Below are positions 59,275 through 64,000 of a stretch of DNA of 64,000 bases, in pieces. The notes below the pieces were generated by a model, which made no database searches, was not told the origin of the DNA, and saw only the letters and a list, made by a program, of their open reading frames with translations. The translations under genes were made by a program, and so were the position numbers. Origin of the DNA: an uncultured Collinsella sp. (lineage in GTDB: Bacteria > Actinomycetota > Coriobacteriia > Coriobacteriales > Coriobacteriaceae); the NCBI GenBank assembly GCA_900540895.1, contig UQHV01000008.1, positions 1 through 64,000 of the forward strand, given 5' to 3'. Each line of letters begins with the position of its first letter. Within the stretch, counting starts at the first letter, position 1.

Positions 59275-59840
59275 ATAAGCCGCAAAATCACAATCTTTGA
59301 CGCCACCCTGTGCGACGGTGAGCAGTCGCCGGGCGCCAGCATGAATACCGAGGAAAAGCTCTTCATCGCCCGCCAGCTGGTGCGCATGAACGTGGACGTT
59401 ATCGAGGCGGGCTTTCCCATCTCGAGTCCTGGTGACTTTCGCTCCGTACAGGAGATTGGCAAGATTGCGGGCGACCGATGCACGGTATGCGGCCTGACGC
59501 GCGCTGTCGACAGGGATATCGAAGTGGCTGCAGAGGCGCTCAAAACGGCCCAGAGGCCCCGTATCCATACAGGGCTGGGTGTGAGCACCAGTCACCTGCG
59601 CGACAAGCTCCATATGACTGAGGAAAGGGCAATTGAGTGAGCGATCCATGCCGTCAAACATGCTCGCAAGTTCGTTGACGATGTTGAGTTTTATGCCGAG
59701 GATGCCGGCCGCTCCGATCAGGAGTTTCTGGTGCGCATTATCGAGGCGGCCGTAAAGGCCGGTGCCACGGTCGTGAACATCCCCGATACGATGGGCTACA
59801 ACATGCCGTGGGACTTTGGCGCCCGCATCCGTGACCTGCG
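59275..59840 (+). pseudogene. leuA: 2-isopropylmalate synthase, decayed 5' fragment
   Basis: Translation from 59278 (SRKITIFDATLCDGEQSPGA) matches the N-terminal third of LeuA. Lesions: the expected ATG start is ATA (59275) behind an intact AGGAGG; the catalytic Arg of TLRDGEQ is Cys; a TGA interrupts at 59638, after which homology continues in the same frame (KHARKFVDDVEFYAEDAGR, VNIPDTMGYNMPWDFGA). Homology stops abruptly near 59840, where leuB sequence begins. About two-thirds of leuA, and leuC and leuD if once present, are gone. Confidence 0.88.
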
Positions 59841-60481
59841 CGGGCGCTGCGGGTGCGGCCGGTCAGCGTGCGGTCGACGTGATGGAGTATCGCGAGTACG
59901 AGATTGAGCGCATTGCGCGCCAGGCATTTGAGGCGGCGCGCAAACGTCGCGGCAAGGTGACGAGCGTTGATAAGCGCAACGTGCTGGAGACGAGCCGCAT
60001 GTGGCGCGAGATCGTGCATCGCGTGCACGACGAGGAGTACTCCGACGTGGAGCTTGAGGACCTGCTCGTCGACAACGCCGCCATGCAGCTCATCAGTCGA
60101 CCGGCAGACTTTGACGTCGTGGTGACGGAGAACATGTTCGGCGACATCCTGTCCGATGAGGCGGCTCAGATTACCGGATCGCTCGGTATGCTTGCCTCTG
60201 CCTCGCTGGATGATGGCGTATCGCTGTTTGAGCCGAGCGCTGGCAGCGCTCCTGACATCGCGGGGCTCGGCGTGGCCAATCCGCTGGCTCAAATCTTGTC
60301 GGTGGCGATGCTGCTGACCTACGCGCTCGACATGGGCGAGCAAGCCGCGTGGATCGAGAGCGCCGTGGCGCGCGTGCTCGACGAGGGCTGGCGCACCCGT
60401 GACATCGCCGATGTCAACACCCCGGCAGATAAGATCCTCGGCACCACGACGATGGGCGACAAGGTCGTCGCCGCGCTGTAG
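59841..60481 (+). pseudogene. leuB: 3-isopropylmalate dehydrogenase, C-terminal fragment
   Basis: From about residue 20 of the open frame (RAVDVMEYREYEIERIARQAF) the sequence matches the C-terminal ~200 residues of LeuB: KVTSVDKRNVLETSRMWREIV, NMFGDILSDEAAQITGSLGM and FEPSAGSAPDIAG. The N-terminal cofactor and substrate residues are absent. An ATG at 59816 is in frame but lies in leuA-derived sequence. It is joined to leuA by deletion. Confidence 0.85.
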
Positions 60482-60507
60482 GCGATGCCGATTCAAGCTG
60501 TCAAATA

Positions 60508-60642
60508 TCTCAATCTGTAACATCTAAGGGGCAAAATCGTTCCTACCTGTTACAGATTGAGATTTTCGGCTGAGCATCCGTGGTCTGTCTCGATCTGTAA
60601 CAGCTAACCGATTATTTGGGCCCTACCTGTTACAGATTGAGA
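60508..60642. repeat. Alternating-orientation repeat array B: four 15-bp repeats with exact 25-bp spacing
   Basis: TCTC(A/G)ATCTGTAACA forward at 60508 and 60588, inverted at 60548 and 60628; the three spacers are 25 bp each. The repeats, order and spacing are those of array A, about 6.5 kb away. Pair-internal spacers again contain AAAATCGTTC-type sequence and end CTACC. Confidence 0.85.
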
Positions 60643-60673
60643 CAAACCGTTGGGACAGGTCGGACGAGTCAGC

Positions 60674-60714
60674 AAAACCACCACAAAGGTGCCGGTCCCC
60701 TTCGTGGTGGTTTT
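60674..60714. repeat. GGGACAGG-loop hairpin repeat, copy 4 (inverted)
   Basis: AAAACCACCACAAAGG and CCTTCGTGGTGGTTTT around TGCCGGTCC. The 28 bp upstream (…GGTCGGACGAGTCAGC) match copy 5. The remaining sequence to 60832 holds nothing recognised. Confidence 0.78.
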
Positions 60715-60832
60715 TAGCGCAACGAGGTGTTCCCAGCCGACCATACGGGCGGCCTTGCGCTCACGCTGCTCGATGACAGCGCATCTTTAGACGCGAAGTG
60801 CGGAACCGGGTGCATATACGAGCCGCGTAGCG

Positions 60833-61963
60833 TTACGAATTCATGGGAATGACCGTATCGCCAATTTGTACGCTTGCAATCTTGTCTGTGTCACAAACTT
60901 GCGAGAACGGCCAGGTCTTGTGGACATCAGTGGTGCCGTTATCCAGTTTATTTGCGAAATAGCCGCTGTGGCTGGTTGCGTCCTCAACATGACCGTCTTT
61001 GAACGTCACGATGAGGGGTATGTTGCCAACGGCATCCATAGACTCCTCCATGTTTTGAGACATCTTGCCGCTGTTGTTGTCGTGTTCGATGGAACGATCT
61101 ATGTTGTAGCGGACTGAAACGCCAACGCAGGATACGGTGGCCTCTTGAATCGTCGCCTCGGTGCCGTTAAAGTTGACCGATTTGGGCGCGGGAATCGTAA
61201 CGGATGTATCTTCGTAATTCAGCTGGAACTTAAGATCCCATGGGCCCGTAAGTATTTTCTTATACTCGGGAAGCTCTTTGCCAGCACGTGGCACAACGAG
61301 AGAGTTGATATGCGTGCGGACGGTCCTGCCCATAAGGCCGGGTGATTCAACGCTGAACTGTGCAAAGTATTGAATGCTGGAGTCATTGGGGTTCTTGTCA
61401 ATGAGCCATGATTGGCCTTGGCCGCCATGCTCGCCATCAACGTATACGTTTCCATCGACACTTCCGGCGATAGTTCCGTTCTCGCCCGGCTCGGAAAGCT
61501 TTTTCAGGGCAGCGGGATCGTCGAACGTAAGCGTATAGGCGATGGTAACCATATCCTTGTCGCCCATGATGGCGTCGGCGGTCACGGTGACTCCGTTGTT
61601 GGAGCAGCTGGCACCGACGGGCCGGCCAATACGGTCGATGATCTCGGTTTGAGAAGCAGGTCCGTCAAAGATGTCGGAAAGCATGTCAGAAGGAAGCGGC
61701 AGGACGCCTGTTGCCATAGCCGTGCCAGCGCCTCCAATGACGATAGCGAGGACTGCCGTTACAGCGGCAATGCGAGCGACTGTTCTTACGGGATGGCGGG
61801 CGATGCGCGGCTTGCGTCGCGTGCCATTAAAGTTGCTTTGAGCGGTCGCCGCATCGCTCGAGGCGACGGACTGAGCAATCGAGTTTGCCATGTGCTGCTT
61901 CGCATTATCGGTAAACGAAATGTGCTCCAGGGCGTGGCGATAGTCATTCGAATTCGTAGTCAT
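60833..61963 (-). CDS. DUF4179 domain-containing membrane protein (possible anti-sigma factor)
   Basis: 376 residues. A cytoplasmic N-terminal ~55 residues, one membrane helix (about 60-85, RIAAVTAVLAIVIGGAGTAMA) and a large outer DUF4179-type domain. Such proteins are commonly encoded beside ECF sigma factors and are thought to restrain them. It overlaps the sigma gene by 20 bp, so the two are coupled. The trigger is unknown. Confidence 0.8.
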   Translation of the reverse strand: MTTNSNDYRHALEHISFTDNAKQHMANSIAQSVASSDAATAQSNFNGTRRKPRIARHPVRTVARIAAVTAVLAIVIGGAGTAMATGVLPLPSDMLSDIFDGPASQTEIIDRIGRPVGASCSNNGVTVTADAIMGDKDMVTIAYTLTFDDPAALKKLSEPGENGTIAGSVDGNVYVDGEHGGQGQSWLIDKNPNDSSIQYFAQFSVESPGLMGRTVRTHINSLVVPRAGKELPEYKKILTGPWDLKFQLNYEDTSVTIPAPKSVNFNGTEATIQEATVSCVGVSVRYNIDRSIEHDNNSGKMSQNMEESMDAVGNIPLIVTFKDGHVEDATSHSGYFANKLDNGTTDVHKTWPFSQVCDTDKIASVQIGDTVIPMNS

Positions 61964-62504
61964 TGTGGTCTCCTTTCAAGGAAAGCCGAAGTGACGCACG
62001 TCCGCGGCTAAGGTGCTGGGCGGTTGCAGCTGGCGTCGCGTGAACGGCGTCTGCGATTTCCCTGATGCTCATGCCTGCGTAGTAGTGCAAAAAGATGGCG
62101 ATGCGCTGTGCTTGAGGCAGGGCCGTGACAGCGGAAAGAATGGCGCAGTCGCGTTGCGCGAATTCTTGCTCGGTATGTGTTACGGGTGCGCAGAAATCGG
62201 GGAGCGAATCGAGGTCGACAACCGGGTGATTCGCGTGCGTACGGCCGATATCGCGACATGCGTTCAGTGCGACTCGGATCACCCAAGCACGTTCGTGTTC
62301 GAGCGAGTCGAACGGTTGAGTGCGTTGGAGAATCTTGATCAGCGTGTCCTGGCAGATGTCTTGAGCGTCGTCAGCGGATCCAAGGGCCGAATAGCACAAT
62401 CGAAGGATGAGGTCGGAATACGTGTCGACCAAGCGCTTTGCTTCCCGCTCGATCTGATCGGCATCGCATCGGAGCGTGCTATTGCGGTTACGGCGTGCAG
62501 GCAT
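61944..62504 (-). CDS. ECF-type RNA polymerase sigma factor
   Basis: 186 residues of sigma-70 family group 4. Region 2 (LVDTYSDLILRLCYSALGSADDAQDICQDTLIKI) and region 4 (ALPQAQRIAIFLHYYAGMSIREIADAVHATPAATAQHLSRGRASL) are clear. The start at 62504 has TTGGAGGTGACACT. It is first in a two-gene minus-strand operon with the DUF4179 gene. Confidence 0.93.
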   Translation of the reverse strand: MPARRNRNSTLRCDADQIEREAKRLVDTYSDLILRLCYSALGSADDAQDICQDTLIKILQRTQPFDSLEHERAWVIRVALNACRDIGRTHANHPVVDLDSLPDFCAPVTHTEQEFAQRDCAILSAVTALPQAQRIAIFLHYYAGMSIREIADAVHATPAATAQHLSRGRASLRLSLKGDHNDYEFE

Positions 62505-62593
62505 AGTGTCACCTCCAATTGGTCGTGGTGGATATAGGGAAGGCGTCTCGCGAGGTCCCTCTACATACAACACGGTCGAGACTGCATAAGTTG

Positions 62594-62622
62594 ACAAAAA
62601 AAGACGGCACGTGAGCGCCGTC
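62594..62622 (-). terminator. Intrinsic terminator (minus strand) of the metallophosphoesterase unit
   Basis: On the minus strand GACGGC-N8-GCCGTC followed by TTTTTTT. Confidence 0.8.
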
Positions 62623-62691
62623 CTTACAAAACAATGAGTGTTCTCGTTAATTACACAAGCACCGTGATGGACAGGTCGGACGAGTCAGCAA

Positions 62692-62727
62692 AACCACCAT
62701 AAAGGTGCCTATCCCCTTCGTGGTGGT
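62692..62727. repeat. GGGACAGG-loop hairpin repeat, copy 5 (inverted)
   Basis: AACCACCATAAAGG and CCTTCGTGGTGGTT around TGCCTATCC; 28-bp flank identical to copy 4. Confidence 0.78.
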
Positions 62728-62736
62728 TGTTGGCAG

Positions 62737-63447
62737 TTACCAGGGGGTTCTGGCGGTTGAAGACTCGATTGCTTCGTGGCGTTTGAGCTCGCGGCGCATG
62801 GTTTGCGAGTTGAGCCAAGCGGCCTTCCAACCGCGCGTGGGGTAGCGCGCCTCGTCAATTTCGATCTTGGTATAGCCGCAGGCGTTGACAATCTTCGTTC
62901 CGCATGGGTGTTGGCGCTCGCGTTGAAAGTTGGGGCCGTAGCTTTGGTGCACATGCCCGTGAATCATATAGTCGGGACCCCAAGACTCAAGAGCCGCATT
63001 AAAGCACTCGAATCCTCGATGCGGCAGGTCGTCCAGGTCGCCCATGCCTGCGACGGATGCATGGGTAAGTAGAATATCGCATCCGTCTACCAGTGCGATT
63101 TTTCGCGATAGCTTGCGCATGCGTTTTGCCATCTCGCGCTCGGTATACATGTTCGCGCCGTCGCGGTAGCGCATGGAACCGCCCAGACCCGCAATGCGAA
63201 TACCTCGGTACACATATACGCTGTCCTCAACACAAATGCACCCGCCCGGTGCATGGCGCGCGTAGCGGTCGTCGTGGTTGCCACGAACGTACACAAGCGG
63301 TTTGTTGATGACAGTGACCAAAAACTCAAGATAGTCCGGATCCAGGTCGCCTGCGGATAGAATCAGGTCAACGTCCTCAAAGCGCTCCTTGCGAAAACAT
63401 TCCCACAGGCAGCGCTCCTCTACATCGGCAATGGCTAGGATATTCAT
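62737..63447 (-). CDS. Metallophosphoesterase family protein
   Basis: 236 residues of the calcineurin-like fold. Motifs GDLD, GNHDDR and GHVHQ are present, but the first motif reads IADVEER, so the usual DxH His is Glu. That variant is known in some subfamilies and may change metal binding. Substrate unknown. It starts 4 bp inside the upstream BMP gene (ATGA overlap), indicating coupling. Confidence 0.85.
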   Translation of the reverse strand: MNILAIADVEERCLWECFRKERFEDVDLILSAGDLDPDYLEFLVTVINKPLVYVRGNHDDRYARHAPGGCICVEDSVYVYRGIRIAGLGGSMRYRDGANMYTEREMAKRMRKLSRKIALVDGCDILLTHASVAGMGDLDDLPHRGFECFNAALESWGPDYMIHGHVHQSYGPNFQRERQHPCGTKIVNACGYTKIEIDEARYPTRGWKAAWLNSQTMRRELKRHEAIESSTARTPW

Positions 63448-64000
63448 AGGGCACGGACCTCCGGCTCGTTATCGAGCTGCGGAATCGAGCCTATAACGTT
63501 GTCAGCCAGCCAGTTCATCTCGACAATCTGCGTACTCGGCAGGGGAGGGAAGCCCTCAATCTGAACCACGCCGTCCTGGCTGTGGAGCTCGCCGCCAAAT
63601 GGGTTGATGGAGCCCTCGACAATGCCGTTGCGAAGCAGCTGCACAAGTTTACGCGTCTGATAGGGTAGGCCCGGAGCGTAGCGAATATCGATGACGCCGG
63701 AGCTCATACCGTACCAGTAGTTGACGGCGCGCACCTGCTGGTCATCGGCGGTCTCGTCCCATGTGCCGTGCAGTAGGCTGCGTACGATGAGTTCGTAGTA
63801 ACGGCCCCAGTTCCATACCGGCATAGCAATACCGGTAACTTCCTTGCCGTTTACCAGACGGTGAAGCCCGTAGGCGGTGGGGTCCTCGAGAGACTTGGAC
63901 ATATCGGCGCCGGTCATGACGCTCACGCCCTCGCGACACATGGCTTCGGCAAGACCGCCGGCGGGAACATCTCCCCAAGTGAGGATAATCTGCGCACGAG
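63444..64000 (-). CDS. BMP-family protein (PnrA-like), C-terminal part, runs off window
   Basis: At least 185 residues, open to the end of the window (upstream part RAQIILTWGDVPAGGLAEA in frame). GADMSKSLEDPTAYGLHRLVNGKEV and ...WNWGRYYELIVRSLLHGTW resemble the C-terminal lobe of basic-membrane-protein/nucleoside-binding lipoproteins. The tail (IEGFPPLPSTQIVEMNWLADNV) is typical. N-terminal part and signal peptide lie outside the window. Confidence 0.75.
   Translation of the reverse strand, partial: RAQIILTWGDVPAGGLAEAMCREGVSVMTGADMSKSLEDPTAYGLHRLVNGKEVTGIAMPVWNWGRYYELIVRSLLHGTWDETADDQQVRAVNYWYGMSSGVIDIRYAPGLPYQTRKLVQLLRNGIVEGSINPFGGELHSQDGVVQIEGFPPLPSTQIVEMNWLADNVIGSIPQLDNEPEVRAL

Noticed and set aside
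59816..60481. Functional truncated LeuB
   Set aside because: Lacks the N-terminal half with cofactor and substrate residues, and its ATG lies in leuA-derived sequence.

Overview
The window looks like a chromosomal segment of a high-GC, anaerobic, host-associated actinobacterium of the Coriobacteriia, most probably Collinsella. This is inferred from gene content and protein style: a giant 2-hydroxyacyl-CoA dehydratase activase-like protein, a fused ECF ATPase under an FMN riboswitch, ThrE and DUF2798 exporters, DUF4179 with an ECF sigma factor, and GC-rich intergenic palindromes. No rRNA gene or complete prophage is seen. Most genes lie on the + strand.

Layout. 51-3320: an M20 amidohydrolase and a YtcJ-type amidohydrolase. 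3510-6009: groES-groEL between two very long nested palindromes. 6214-10638: FMN riboswitch, ribU, fused ecfAA', ecfT and two tandem flavin-type PPOX proteins. 10775-15784: an ArgR-like box and argCJBD. 15901-16472: a MITE-like element, tRNA-like debris and tRNA-Val. 16660-24182: asnB, a MurE-type ligase, a HAD phosphatase, murI, rph, rdgB and dtd. 24366-28696: veg-ispE, tRNA-Pro, tatA, greA and a LysRS with an added C-terminal tRNA-binding domain. 29032-36854: ThrE, DUF2798, the 1479-residue activase-like protein and its probable TetR regulator. 37047-41361: clpC and pepD. 41489-44152: hipBA with operator repeats and mntP under a Mn2+ riboswitch. 44310-49841: disA-ispD-ispF-cysS and rlmB-yacP.

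The accessory region is 49869-54165: an HTH/HipA-like kinase fusion, tRNA-Thr, a DUF262-DUF1524 (GmrSD/SspE-like) protein and palindromic repeats. Then come tRNA-Tyr-Thr-Met, tuf, rpmG, tRNA-Trp, secE, nusG, rplK and rplA. After them lies a collapsed leucine operon: an intact-looking leucine leader peptide, a leuA fragment with several lesions, and a leuB fragment. The end holds a DUF4179 protein with an ECF sigma factor, a metallophosphoesterase and a truncated BMP-family protein, all on the minus strand.

The most unusual signal is a pair of arrays (53806-54020 and 60508-60642). A 15-bp sequence occurs ten times in strictly alternating orientation, always separated by exactly 25 bp (40-bp period). 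The arrays are not CRISPR, because orientation alternates and no cas gene is seen. Several other hairpin families are dispersed between genes, including one with a conserved GGGACAGG-type loop and stems that differ from copy to copy.
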